Assembly (NCBI GenBank): GCA_964371355.1
Contig: CAYJMG010000003.1
Span: forward strand, 62,001 to 126,000
Direction of reading: 5' to 3'
DNA from: JACRBR01 sp964371355
Lineage (GTDB): Bacteria; Chloroflexota; Dehalococcoidia; DSTF01; JACRBR01
DNA: 64,000 bases
Shown here: positions 1 to 9,600 of the stretch, piece after piece
How the letters are laid out: each line of letters starts with the position of its first letter
Position numbering within the stretch: position 1 is the stretch's first letter
Position numbers and translations under genes: made by a program
Notes under the pieces: generated by a model
The model's input: the letters and a program-made list of their open reading frames with translations, nothing else
Told to the model about the DNA's origin: nothing
Database searches by the model: none

Positions 1-282
1 CCCGCGGGTGCAGGGAGTCGGTCGCCGGGGGACGGCGGCGGAAGACGCCGGAAGGCAGAGACCGGAGGCCGGCTGTCGTGACAGGGAGGCAGCATCAAGG
101 GAGCGTGCCGCCTGGCGCTCCGGCGGCGTAAGAAACCGCCCACCCGATTGTCATATCTGCAGGAGGGCCGCCGGGGAGGGCGGCCGCGGCGCTATGCTAT
201 CGTTTCGTTCGACCGCGCTCCGCCATTCGCACGCTGTCCTCCCGGCGGCACTGGCGACGACGCGCACCCCACGGGAGGAGTC

Positions 283-1695
283 ATGGACGACGCCCTGCTG
301 GTCAGCCGCGCGCAGACGGGCGACCTGGACGCGTTCGGCCAGCTGTACGACGGCTACTTCAACCGGATCTACGACTTCGCGTGGCGGATCCTCCGCGATG
401 CCGACGAGGCGGCGGACGTCACGCAGGACGTGTTCATGAAGGCCATGCAGAACCTGCCTGGCCTCTCGAAGGCCGCGAGCTTCAAGTCGTGGCTCTTCAC
501 CATCGCGCACAACACGGCGGTGACGCGGGCCGAGCGCGCGGGGCGCACGGTGCCGCTGCCGCAGCCCGTACACGAGGAGGCGTTCGGCGCGTTCGACGTG
601 CCCGACCCATCGCACCTGGTGGACCCGGAGCTGGCGACGGGCGACGCGGAGCTGGCGGACCTGGTGTGGGAGGCGGCAGCGGCGCTGAACCCGCGCGACT
701 ACGCGCTGCTGGACCTGCACGTGCGGCAGGGGCTGGACAGCGCGGAGATCGCCGGGGTGATGAACGTCAGCAAGGGCAACGCATACACGATGGTGAGCCG
801 CATGAAGACGGCCGCGGCCGAGGTCATCGGCAGCTACGTGGTGGCGCGGCGCGGCAGCGCGGACTGCGATGGCCTGCAGCAGGCGCTGGCGGAGTTCGAG
901 TTTCCGCCGTACACGGAACAGGTGCGCAAGGCCGTCGACGCGCACATCAAGGGATGCGAGACGTGCCAGAGCGCGCGCAAGCGGCTGACATCGCCACTGG
1001 AGATCTTCGGCGGGTTCGCGATGGTACCGGCGCCCCTGGCGCTGAAGGGCGACGTGTGGGGCAACGTGTCGTCGGCGTGGTACGTCAGCGGTCCGGGCGC
1101 GGGCGGCGCGGGCGGGCAGCCGCCGGCGTCGGACCTGCCGCCGAGTCCGTACGCGATGGCCGGTGACGGCGATGGCATGGGCGGTGGGGGCGGCGGCGTG
1201 CTGCCGTTCGGGATGGGTGGCGGCGGGGGCGAAGGCTGGGACCGCAACAAGGTGATGTGGTTCATCGGCGGCGTGGTGGGCCTCCTGCTGTTCGCGTTCG
1301 CTGGCGGCGCGCTCATCGCGGGAGCCATCGGCGGAGGTGACGGTGGCGGCGGCGCCGGGAGCGCGACGCGCACGCCGACGCCATCGCGTACGCCGACGAC
1401 GGTGACAACGGCCTCGCCGGGTGTGATCATCCACACGCCGACCCCGAACCTGACGCCCTCGTCGACGCCGCTGCCGACGGACACGGCGTTGCCGACGGAC
1501 ACGCCACCGCCGCTCCCGACGGACACGCCGCTGGCGACGGAGACGCCGACACCGGCGGGGACATCGACGCCGACGCCGAAGGGCGGGACGGCGACGCCGA
1601 CGCCGGAGGAGCAGGAGCCCTCGCCGACGAGGTGCCCGTCGTCGGGCTGCCCGACGCCGACGCCCACCGACACGCCGCTTCCGCTGATTCAGTAG
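283..1695 (+). CDS. ECF-type sigma factor fused to zinc-finger anti-sigma-like domain, TM helix and TP-rich tail
   Basis: 470 aa. Residues about 5-80 form sigma-70 region 2 (core DVTQDVFMKA) and about 120-185 form region 4 with a helix-turn-helix (SAEIAGVMNVSKGNAYTMV). Next comes a ZAS-like segment with a Cys near residue 195 and the motif HIKGCETC near 221-228, matching the HxxxCxxC zinc motif of anti-sigma factors. A Gly-rich linker leads to one strong membrane helix (about 324-351), then about 115 residues of Thr/Pro repeats probably outside the membrane. The ATG at 283 was chosen because GGGAGGAG lies just upstream and the sigma fold begins there. Ordinary ECF factors are about 180-200 aa, so over half of the protein is extra. 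The fusion suggests a membrane-tethered sigma factor released by a signal or proteolysis; that mechanism is inference. Confidence 0.85.
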   Translation: MDDALLVSRAQTGDLDAFGQLYDGYFNRIYDFAWRILRDADEAADVTQDVFMKAMQNLPGLSKAASFKSWLFTIAHNTAVTRAERAGRTVPLPQPVHEEAFGAFDVPDPSHLVDPELATGDAELADLVWEAAAALNPRDYALLDLHVRQGLDSAEIAGVMNVSKGNAYTMVSRMKTAAAEVIGSYVVARRGSADCDGLQQALAEFEFPPYTEQVRKAVDAHIKGCETCQSARKRLTSPLEIFGGFAMVPAPLALKGDVWGNVSSAWYVSGPGAGGAGGQPPASDLPPSPYAMAGDGDGMGGGGGGVLPFGMGGGGGEGWDRNKVMWFIGGVVGLLLFAFAGGALIAGAIGGGDGGGGAGSATRTPTPSRTPTTVTTASPGVIIHTPTPNLTPSSTPLPTDTALPTDTPPPLPTDTPLATETPTPAGTSTPTPKGGTATPTPEEQEPSPTRCPSSGCPTPTPTDTPLPLIQ

Positions 1696-1786
1696 AGGGC
1701 GGGCGGGAGCCGGACAGGTGCCTGCACCCGGTCAAAATCACAGGAACTGGGCCCGCGGGCTGCGCAGGAATCCCTAGCGCGGGCCG

Positions 1787-3010
1787 ATGATTCACCTAAG
1801 GGGGGCGCCGCGCCACCTTTGGGCGCGGCGCGTGGGCATGCGCCAGAACTCGACCGCCGGCGAGGGCCTTCGGCCGTCGTTGTCGTGGCTGCTCGAACTG
1901 CCGCCGCACTCCGAACGCACCATGCGCATGGAGTCGCTGATCGCACGTCTGCGGCTGGTGGTGGTGTTCGCTAACGTCATCGCGCTGACGCTGTTCCTGG
2001 ACACCGACGGCTGGCACATGGGCCTGACGTGGGCGCTGGTGATCTTCACGCTGGTGTACGGCGGGCTGATCGTGGCGCTGCGGCCGTACCGGCGCTGGAT
2101 GGCGTTCCGGACGAGCATCATGACCGCGGTGGCCGACTCGCTCATCATCGCGATGTTCATCGCGGCGACAGGCGGGGACCGCAGCCCGTACTACATGCTG
2201 TATTTCCTCTCCCTGGCGGCGGTCGGGATGCGGTTCGAGCTGCGCCAGGTGCTGGCGGTGTGCGGGATGTACGCGGCGTCGTACACGATGGTGTACCTGT
2301 GGTCCTGGGACCCGGGTGGGGACGCGTTCGGGCAGCTATTCCTGCGGTGCGCGTACATGGGCCTGCTGGCGGTGAGCGTGGGCCACCTGGCGCGCGAGGA
2401 GTCGTCGCGCAGCATGCAGGTGGAGGCGTTCGAGAAACTGCACCAGGAGAACCGCAAGCTGATGTCGAAGCGCGAGAAGGAAGCGCGCATCGACCGGCTG
2501 ACGGGGCTGACGAACCGCGCGTCGCTGGAGAAGGACGCGCACAAGGCGCTGCGGCGGGTGCGTTCGACGGGCGGATACCTGAGCGTGCTGTTCTGCGACA
2601 TGGACCGCCTGAAGGCGATCAACGATGAGCTGGGGCACGATGCGGGCGACCGTGTGCTGCGGCAGGCGGGGACGGTGATGCGGCGGGCGCTGCGGTCGCA
2701 GGACCTCGTGGGGCGGTACGGCGGCGATGAGTTCGTCGTGGTGCTGCCGAATCTGACGCGCGAGACCGCGTTCGAGCGCGCGGATCACCTGATCCTGGGC
2801 TTCAAGCAGATCAACGAGATGCTGCCGGAGGACCTGCACGTGGGGCTGAGCGTCGGGATCGCGACGTATCCGTTCGACGCGGAGGACTACCCGACGCTGG
2901 TGAAGCTGGCGGACCAGGCGATGTACCTGGCGAAGCGCGACGGGGGGAACCGGGTGCGGACGGCGAACGACCTGCGGCTGTTCTGGGAGACGATCCCGCG
3001 GACGGCGTGA
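1787..3010 (+). CDS. Membrane-bound diguanylate cyclase (GGDEF)
   Basis: 407 aa from the first ATG. Hydrophobic segments between about residues 50 and 205 give roughly six membrane helices of a small sensor module. A short coiled linker follows, then a C-terminal GGDEF domain (about 235-395). The signature GRYGGDEF is intact at about 309-315, so it should make c-di-GMP from GTP. RSQD lies exactly five residues before GGDEF and fits the RxxD product-inhibition site. No EAL or HD-GYP domain is present. The start is uncertain: in-frame ATGs at 1838, 1922 and 1928 are possible, and 1922/1928 would start just before the first helix. It follows the sigma-factor gene by about 90 bp on the same strand. 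Confidence 0.85.
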   Translation: MIHLRGAPRHLWARRVGMRQNSTAGEGLRPSLSWLLELPPHSERTMRMESLIARLRLVVVFANVIALTLFLDTDGWHMGLTWALVIFTLVYGGLIVALRPYRRWMAFRTSIMTAVADSLIIAMFIAATGGDRSPYYMLYFLSLAAVGMRFELRQVLAVCGMYAASYTMVYLWSWDPGGDAFGQLFLRCAYMGLLAVSVGHLAREESSRSMQVEAFEKLHQENRKLMSKREKEARIDRLTGLTNRASLEKDAHKALRRVRSTGGYLSVLFCDMDRLKAINDELGHDAGDRVLRQAGTVMRRALRSQDLVGRYGGDEFVVVLPNLTRETAFERADHLILGFKQINEMLPEDLHVGLSVGIATYPFDAEDYPTLVKLADQAMYLAKRDGGNRVRTANDLRLFWETIPRTA

Positions 3011-3056
3011 GGGACAAGGGGTTAGGGACAAGAGCGTCGGCCTCGCCTGTTAGCGA

Positions 3057-4109
3057 TTAGCCACCGGCTGGCACCTGGTCCATGCAGCTGCGGAGGTACT
3101 TGCGGAGACTGGCGACCACGCGCGGCGCCCGCATCTCCTGCACAAGCTCCAACTGCAACTCGGGCGCATCCGGGCCTCTGCGGTCGAGTTCGATGAGCTG
3201 CAGCCACCCGTTGAAGGCGTGCGCGGCCTCCCAGAACCGCAGCCGCGAGGCGTCAATCGACAGGCGGCGACGATACGCGGAGATGTGCCTGCCGCGGAAC
3301 AAACCACGCACGGCTAGAAGGAGCGTACGCTCGGCGCGGCTGGAGGCGACAAGCGGAGCGAACCAGAGCAACGCGGCGGTGCGAGCGACATCGGAGTGAC
3401 GATCACCGAGAGCCGCCTCGGACCAGTCGATCACCGTCAGCCTTTCCCTCGGCCCCGCGAGGACGTTCATCGGGTGGAAGTCGTTGTGACAGATCGCAGG
3501 CGCTTCGTCGCGCGCCCACGAACTGTGTTTCGCGAACCACGCCAGGGCTCGGTGCATTTCCTCCGGATCCTCCGGCGCGATCCGCTGTTGCCAGTCGCTG
3601 ATCCTGCGCTCGATCAGCGGTGCTTCGTACGGAAGCGGGCAGGAATCCACGGGAATGCGGTGCAACGCCGCCTGTGCATCCGCCATCGTCCGAATCAACC
3701 CCAACGCGGAGAGCGGGCGTCGGCGAACCGCGTCGAGCACGGTTCCGCCGGGAATGCGCGCGGTGATGGTGAAGGGCAGGCCCAGGGCGTTGTCGCCTGA
3801 CGTCTCCAACCCGACGGGGGCGAGAGCGGGGAATCCGTGCCCGATGACGTAGTTCTGGATCGCCGTCTCTCGTTCGATCACCGGCCCTGCATCGATGTCC
3901 GGCAGCAGGCGAAGGACAAGCGGGTCTGACCATTCGCCGGAAGGCGCCTTCGTGAGCTGAAACGAGTAGATGAAACTCGACGTGCTGCGGCCGAGGGGTT
4001 CGGGCCGGGCGGCGTAGCCCACAGCCGGCTCGCCAAGGAGCGCACGCAGGTAGTCGAGGAGTGCGGGCGACACGTGGCGGGCGCTGGCGGGGTCGAGTTC
4101 GGCAACCAT
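3057..4109 (-). CDS. APH-fold phosphotransferase family protein
   Basis: 350 aa with the aminoglycoside/choline kinase fold. The catalytic loop reads ICHNDFHPMNVL (HxDxxxxN-type) and the metal-binding motif is VIDWSEA, both in the usual C-terminal lobe positions. N-terminal lobe strands with a Ser-rich turn (GRSTSSFIYSF) look like the nucleotide-binding loop. Members of this superfamily phosphorylate small hydroxylated molecules or act on unknown substrates; nothing here identifies the substrate. It converges on the diguanylate cyclase, with a 46-bp gap. TAGACT lies 10 bases before the ATG, so a very short leader is possible. An antibiotic-resistance role cannot be inferred from the fold alone. 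Confidence 0.8.
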   Translation of the reverse strand: MVAELDPASARHVSPALLDYLRALLGEPAVGYAARPEPLGRSTSSFIYSFQLTKAPSGEWSDPLVLRLLPDIDAGPVIERETAIQNYVIGHGFPALAPVGLETSGDNALGLPFTITARIPGGTVLDAVRRRPLSALGLIRTMADAQAALHRIPVDSCPLPYEAPLIERRISDWQQRIAPEDPEEMHRALAWFAKHSSWARDEAPAICHNDFHPMNVLAGPRERLTVIDWSEAALGDRHSDVARTAALLWFAPLVASSRAERTLLLAVRGLFRGRHISAYRRRLSIDASRLRFWEAAHAFNGWLQLIELDRRGPDAPELQLELVQEMRAPRVVASLRKYLRSCMDQVPAGG

Positions 4110-4241
4110 GATGAGCAGGAGTCTAGCCGAACCGTCACCGCGATCGCGTGCCGCGCGCGCTGCGGAAATCGCAGAGTGTCCGACGCGGAACGTGCATCCT
4201 GCCGCGGCCAGAGGCGCAGACGGGCCGCTGCTCCATCGTTC

Positions 4242-4799
4242 CTAATCGAGGAGGCCAAGGAACTGGTGCAGGATGCGGGCGGTGGCGCCCCAGATGAGGT
4301 GGGGGCCGAAGCGGTAGGAGTACGCGATCATCTCGCGGCCCTGGTACGTGCGCAGCTCTTCGAGGACGTTGGCTTCGTCGCGGAGGTGTTCGAGCGGGAT
4401 CTCGAGGATCTCGGCGACCTCGATCTCGCTGTGAGCGAACGGGTAGGGGCCGGGCTGTGTGATGCGGCCGACGAAGGGCCGGACGAGGAAGTTGGAGACG
4501 GTGATCATCTCGTCGAGCTGTCCGATGAGTTCGACGTGATCCATGGCGACGCCGATCTCCTCGAACGTCTCGCGCACGGCAGTGTGGGCGAGATCCGGAT
4601 CGGTGGAGTCGTAGGCGCCGCCGGGGAACGAGATCTGCCCCTTGTGGTGCTCGACGAGTTCTGAGCGCACGGTAAAGAGCACGTGTGTCTGGCCGTCGCT
4701 CTCGTACAGGGGCAGCAGGACGGCGGCGCGGGGCAGCGTATCGGCGGCGACGTACTGCGGCTGGTGCGCCGCCAGCCGCGAGCGGATGGTCTCGATCAT
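4242..4799 (-). CDS. NudL-type CoA pyrophosphatase (Nudix hydrolase)
   Basis: 185 aa. The segment from VLFTVRSELVEHHKGQ to ISFPGGAYDSTDPD matches the UPF0035 signature found before the Nudix box of CoA pyrophosphatases. The box itself ends RETFEEIGV, carrying the metal-binding glutamates. The family hydrolyses CoA, often oxidised or acyl forms, to 4'-phosphopantetheine and 3',5'-ADP. The ATG at 4799 gives the normal family N-terminus (MIETIRSRL). The frame stays open further upstream, but that part is low-complexity sequence. TACACT lies exactly six bases before the ATG and no Shine-Dalgarno sequence is visible, so a leaderless message is likely. Confidence 0.85.
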   Translation of the reverse strand: MIETIRSRLAAHQPQYVAADTLPRAAVLLPLYESDGQTHVLFTVRSELVEHHKGQISFPGGAYDSTDPDLAHTAVRETFEEIGVAMDHVELIGQLDEMITVSNFLVRPFVGRITQPGPYPFAHSEIEVAEILEIPLEHLRDEANVLEELRTYQGREMIAYSYRFGPHLIWGATARILHQFLGLLD

Positions 4800-4805
4800 G
4801 AGGGT

Positions 4806-4811
4806 AGTGTA
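4806..4811 (-). promoter_or_regulatory. Putative -10 box of a leaderless promoter (NudL gene)
   Basis: TACACT on the minus strand, six bases before the ATG at 4799. That spacing would put the transcription start on the A of the start codon. No convincing -35 box is seen. Confidence 0.5.
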
Positions 4812-4823
4812 GGGGGTTGGTCG

Positions 4824-4842
4824 TTGGTCGTTAGGCGTTAGG
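4824..4842. repeat. Dispersed GTTAGG-rich intergenic repeat, copy 1
   Basis: The 19-mer TTGGTCGTTAGGCGTTAGG occurs here and again, exactly, at 46893-46911. It lies in a G/T-rich low-complexity gap (4800-4902) between the NudL gene and the next minus-strand gene. A related sequence lies at about 24055-24085. Confidence 0.6.
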
Positions 4843-4902
4843 GGTTGGGGGTGGGAGGTCGCTGGTCGCTGGGGCCGGTTCTTGGTCCTCGGTTCTCGTC
4901 CC

Positions 4903-5376
4903 TCAGTTGTTGAGGAGGGGGATGGAGCGCTTGCGGGCGTCGGCGGTGAACCAGGCGTAGATGCGATCGCGCGGCGGGACGAGAGGGGCGAGGGCGGGGT
5001 CGTCGGCGGCGGGCTCGATGAGGGGGGCGAGGTCGCAGAAGACCTGCCGCAGGGCATCGTATTCAGCGCGGAGGGAGGTAAGGCGCACGTCGGCGGCGGG
5101 CGGCGGCAGGGCGGCCAGCGACTGGCGTGCCCGACGGACGTCGTCGCGATCCACCTGCGCGAGGGCGTCGTCGAAAGTGGCAAGAAGGCCGCGAAGCTCG
5201 CGGTTGGCGTCGAGGAGGTCCTGGGCGGCGGTGTTGAAGTCGCGCAGGGCGATGCCGAAGAGCATCTGCGCGGGCATGGCCTGGGCCTGGGCGTAGGAGG
5301 AGCTGAGCTCGGGCAGGAAGTGGGCAGCGAGGCCGCGTTGCAGCGCCTGGACGATCTCCTCGGGGTACGGCCTCAT
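4903..5376 (-). CDS. Conserved-looking hypothetical protein coupled to a phosphotransferase
   Basis: 157 aa, mostly helical by appearance, with no signal peptide or membrane segment. It starts MRPYPEEIVQALQRGL and ends ADARKRSIPLLNN. I do not recognise the family. The start is well placed: its ATG overlaps the TGA of the upstream phosphotransferase gene by four bases (ATGA), so the two are almost certainly co-translated. The C-terminal half has an acidic, Pro-rich segment (LIEPAADDPALAPLVPP). The tight coupling suggests an accessory subunit or a partner in the same pathway; that is inference. Confidence 0.7.
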   Translation of the reverse strand: MRPYPEEIVQALQRGLAAHFLPELSSSYAQAQAMPAQMLFGIALRDFNTAAQDLLDANRELRGLLATFDDALAQVDRDDVRRARQSLAALPPPAADVRLTSLRAEYDALRQVFCDLAPLIEPAADDPALAPLVPPRDRIYAWFTADARKRSIPLLNN

Positions 5377-6377
5377 TTGATCAGCTCCAGCAGCTCGGCC
5401 TCGACGCCGGGATTCACGAACGCGGTGAGGGCCAGGAGAAGGTCGGGCGTCTTGCCTTCGACGACAGACTTTGTGCCCGTGATGAAGATGATGGCGAACT
5501 TCACGTTCGAGAACACTTCCCAGAACTTGAGGGCGGCGGGGTCGACCTTGCGGCCGGAGGCCTCCTCGTACATCCGAACGAAGTCCTCGCGCTCGCACAG
5601 GCCGCCGACGAGGCTGTTGCGCGCCCAGCGCCACGACTTGATCATCAGCCAGCCGAGATCCTCGATCGGGTCGCCGGCGTGGGCCATCTCCCAGTCGAGT
5701 ATGCCGGTGATGCCGGCCTGCGCATCGTAGAGGAAGTTGCCGGTCCGGTAGTCGCCGTGGACCAGGACGAGCTTTTCGGGAGGCGGCGGCAGGTGGCGCT
5801 TCAGCCAGCTAAAAGCGAACTCGAGCACGGGCTGCGGCTCGAGCGTGTCCTGGCGCATCGTGCGCTCCCACTTCTCTACTTCATAGTGCGCGCTCTGCTC
5901 GCGCGAGGGCGGGCGTTCGAGGGAGGGGATCTTCTCGATATCCGCGTCGTGGATGCGGGCGAGGATCTGCGCCTTCTGCCGCGCGATCACCGGTCGGATC
6001 TCCGCGAGCGCGGGCGAGGTAGCGAGCGCGGAGGCGTCCGTGGCGCCCGGGAGGCGGCCCATGATGAACGTCGGCCGCTCCAGCGCGGCGCCCGCGCGGT
6101 CGATCCAGTGGACGACGGGGACGGGGATGGCGGAGCCGCCCAGGGCGGCGTAGATGTCGTACTCCAGCAGGTCGTTGTCGGAGAGCAGGCTGGCCGGGGG
6201 GTCGCGCCGGGCGATGAAGCTGCGCTCGACGAGCGCGCTGCCCTCGGACCACGAGGCCTCGAAAGACCAGGTCTCGCGCGAGGCACCCCCGAAGATGCGG
6301 GCGACGTTCGCGACGCGCAGTTCCGCGGCGTGCGGCATCTGCGCGCGCAGGTAGGCCTCGAGCTGTTCCTCCCTCAC
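5373..6377 (-). CDS. Phosphotransferase family protein, ACAD10/11 kinase-like
   Basis: 334 aa from GTG 6377. The APH fold is clear: catalytic loop LVLVHGDYRTGNFLYD and metal loop GILDWEMAHAGDPIEDLGWL. These match the family found as the N-terminal domain of ACAD10/ACAD11 and in bacterial fatty-acid or sterol catabolic clusters. The frame is open upstream, but the sequence there is not family-like. GTG 6377 gives VREEQLEAYLRAQ, a normal beginning, with CACATT six bases before it as a weak -10. Its TGA overlaps the ATG of the next gene. The substrate is unknown; 4-hydroxyacyl-CoA is one possibility by analogy with ACAD10/11. Confidence 0.82.
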   Translation of the reverse strand: MREEQLEAYLRAQMPHAAELRVANVARIFGGASRETWSFEASWSEGSALVERSFIARRDPPASLLSDNDLLEYDIYAALGGSAIPVPVVHWIDRAGAALERPTFIMGRLPGATDASALATSPALAEIRPVIARQKAQILARIHDADIEKIPSLERPPSREQSAHYEVEKWERTMRQDTLEPQPVLEFAFSWLKRHLPPPPEKLVLVHGDYRTGNFLYDAQAGITGILDWEMAHAGDPIEDLGWLMIKSWRWARNSLVGGLCEREDFVRMYEEASGRKVDPAALKFWEVFSNVKFAIIFITGTKSVVEGKTPDLLLALTAFVNPGVEAELLELIK

Positions 6378-6639
6378 GCTGGCAATGTGGACGGCGGCCC
6401 CACAAGCGTCAAGGGCCGGAGGCCCGGGTGCCAGCACCCACGCCGGGGGCCGGTTGGCCGTCGTTTTGCCTGCGCCGTGGGGTTGGCAGTGCCGATATCT
6501 AACCAAGGCGGCCAGCGATACCGGAGGCTGGGCTCCTTCTTGCCGCGGATGTGGCGCGTTTTCATGTGCCCGGATACGTGTTACCCGGGATACGTGCACG
6601 GACAGGGCGCTGCTGGGCGCCGGAACCCCCAGGGTGACC

Positions 6640-9600
6640 ATGGCCATCCCCGACCTGCACAACGACGACGCAGGGGCGACGAAGCCCGCAGGCACGCACG
6701 ACAGGCCGCCGGGCGAAGGGCCAAGCGAACGAGAGCGCCGGCTGGAGTACATGCTGAGCGAGCAATGCCGCTTGCTGGAGACGATCGCGGGCGCGGGGAA
6801 GCTCGAGGACCATCTGACGGCCATCGCGCGTTTCGTCGAAACGCACACCGGCCGGGCCTGCTCGATCATGCGACTGCCACCGGAAGGGCGCGCCCTTCAT
6901 CCCGCCGCCGCGCCGTCGCTGCCGTCCTCATTCACCGAGGCGCACGCGGCAATCGCGATCGAGTCCGGTGCCGGCGTCACCGGGACGGCGGTGTTCCGGA
7001 AAGCGGGCGTGGTCTCGCGCGACGTACACACGGACCCACTGTGGAGCGCCGAAGGGCGAGCGATGATGGAGCGCCACGGGCTGAGGTCAGCGTGGTGCAC
7101 GCCCATCCTGTCCTCGGAAGGCACGGTGCTTGGCACGCTGACGGCGTACGGGGCCGAGGCCGGCACACCCGAGGACTGGCAGCAGCGGGCCACGGAGACC
7201 GGGGCGCGCACCGCCAGTCTCGTCATCGGGCGCTACGTCTCGACCGAGATCGCTGATGCACAAGAGCAGCGCTTTCGCCGGCTGTGGGAGACATCGACAG
7301 ACGCAATCGTGATCATCGACGGACAAAGCACGATCGTTGCGGCGAGTCCGGCGATCGAGCGCATGTTCGGCTACTCGCCTGCCGAGGTCACGGGACAACA
7401 CATCGCGATCCTGCAGCCGGAACGTTTCCGCGACGCGCACAAGGCCGGGATGGCGGCGTACCTGGAGACGGGCGAGCACCACACGAACTGGCAGGCAACG
7501 GAACTGCGGGGTCTGCACAGGGACGGGCACGAGTTCCCGCTGGAGATTTCGTTCAGCGACGCCAGCATGGGCGGCGGGCACCTGTTCGCCGGCTTTATGC
7601 GGGACGTCACGGCGCGGGCCCGCGCCGAAGATGGGCTGCGGCGAAGCGAGCTGCGCTATCGCGCGCTGGCCGAGAACGCCCTCGACTTTGTGTGCGAGCT
7701 GGGCAACGACGGCCGGTTTGTGTACATCAGCCCGAACTTCACGCGTGTCCTGGGCTACGACCCGGAGGAGCTTCTGGGGCGGATGCCGTTTGAGTTTTTC
7801 GGCGAGGAAGATGCGCAACGCGTGGCGGCGCAGTTTGGCGAGCTGATCTCCGAGACGGTCCTGCCGGGCAGCACGACCTTCCGCTTCCGGAAGAAGGACG
7901 GCACGTGGTGCTGGCTGGAGGCCTCGGCCAACCTCTTCGAGCCGGCGGAGGGCGGCCGTCACGCGGTGGTGGTGGCGCGCGACATCAGCGAGCGGCGGGC
8001 GATCGAGCAGGCGCTGCAGACGAGCGAGGAGCGGCTGCGCACGTTCCTCGAGAACGCGCCGGTGATCATGTTCGCGACGGACGCCGACGGTGTCTACACG
8101 CTCTATGAAGGAAGAGACATCGGACGCTTCGGCCTGCGGGCCGAAGATCGTGTTGGCCGAAGGATGGCCGACCTCCACCCGGACGAGCCCCAGGTCGTCG
8201 AGAACCTCGCTCGCGTGCTGAACGGCGAAGCGTTCAGCACCGCCGTCTCGAAGGACGGCTTCCACCTGGAGGTGCAGCACGCGCCGCTGCGCGACGAAAG
8301 CGGAGCGACCACCGGGATGGTCGGGATCGTCGTCGACGTCACCTCGCGCGTACACGCGGAGGAAGCGCTGCGGGCCAGCGAGGAACGGTACCGGCAGATC
8401 TTCTCCAACCACAGCGCCGTGCGCTTCATCGTCGACCCGGAGTCGGGCCTCATCGTCGAGGTGAACGACGCAGCGTGCGAGTTCTACGGCTACACGCATG
8501 GGGAAATGACGGGCATGCGCATCGCCGAACTCAACACGCTGTCGCCCGACGAGCTGAAAGAGAAGATGCAGGGCGCCAGCGAGGGGAAGCTCGCCCAGTG
8601 CAGCCTGCAGCACCGCCTGGCATCGGGCGAAGTCCGCGACGTGGACGTGTACACGGGGCCGGTGGAGGTAGATGGCAAGACGCTGTTGTTCTCGGTCGTC
8701 CACGACGTCACGGACCAGCGCCAGGCGCAGTCACTGGTCACCGCCCAGCGTCACCTGCTGGAGATGATCGCCGTCGGCACCGGGATCGAGCAGATCATGG
8801 AGGAGCTGACCAGGACCGTGGAGGTCCAGGCGCCCGGCGCCCTGTGCTCGATCCTGCTGACGAGCAGCGACGGCACGCGGCTGCACCATGCGGCGGCGCC
8901 CAGCCTGCCCGATGTGTACAACCGGGCCGTGGACGGCGTGGTCATCGGCCCCGGCAGCGGATCCTGCGGGACGGCCGCGTTCCGGAACGAGCCGGTCGTC
9001 GTGACCGACATCGAGAACGACCCGCTGTGGTCGGACTACAAGGATCTGGCCCTTCCACACGGCCTCCGGGCCTGTTGGTCGACGCCGATCACCTCGGCGA
9101 GCGGGAGCGTGCTGGGCACGCTGGCGGTCTATTACCGCGAACCCCGCGGGCCCAGCGCATCGGAGCGCGAGCTTGTGCACGTGGCCGCGCACGTCGCGGG
9201 CATCGCGGTCGAGCGCCGGCGATCAGAGATGGCGCTGCGCAGCCGGACGGCCGAACTGGAACGCATGTACAAGCGCCTGGTGCGCACACACGCGGACCTG
9301 GAGGAATCGAAACAGCGGCTGGAAGAGAAGTCGCGCCAGCTCGAGATTGCGCTGGAAGCCGAGCGGGAGCGAGCACGCCGCGACCAGCTCACGGGGTCGC
9401 TGAACCACGCGGCGATCACGGAGATGCTTCGGGACATCGTGGAGCTGCATGCTGACGTACCGCACGCCGTGGCCATGGTCGACGTGGACGGACTGAAGGT
9501 GGCGAACGATACCTATGGCCACCAGATCGGCGATGCGGTGCTGGTGAAGGTGGCCTCGGTGTTGGGGCGGCCGGGCGCGACAGTGGGGCGCTACGGCGGC

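Noticed and set aside
166..185. Hairpin GGCCGCC/GGCGGCC before the sigma-factor gene
   Set aside because: The 7-bp GC stem has no T-run and is expected often at this GC content. There is no sign of a riboswitch or terminator.
151..1673. Long minus-strand open frames opposite the sigma-factor gene
   Set aside because: They are Arg/Val/Gly-rich or Ser/Pro-rich mirror images of the GC-rich TP-repeat gene. They have no domain and no ribosome-binding site.
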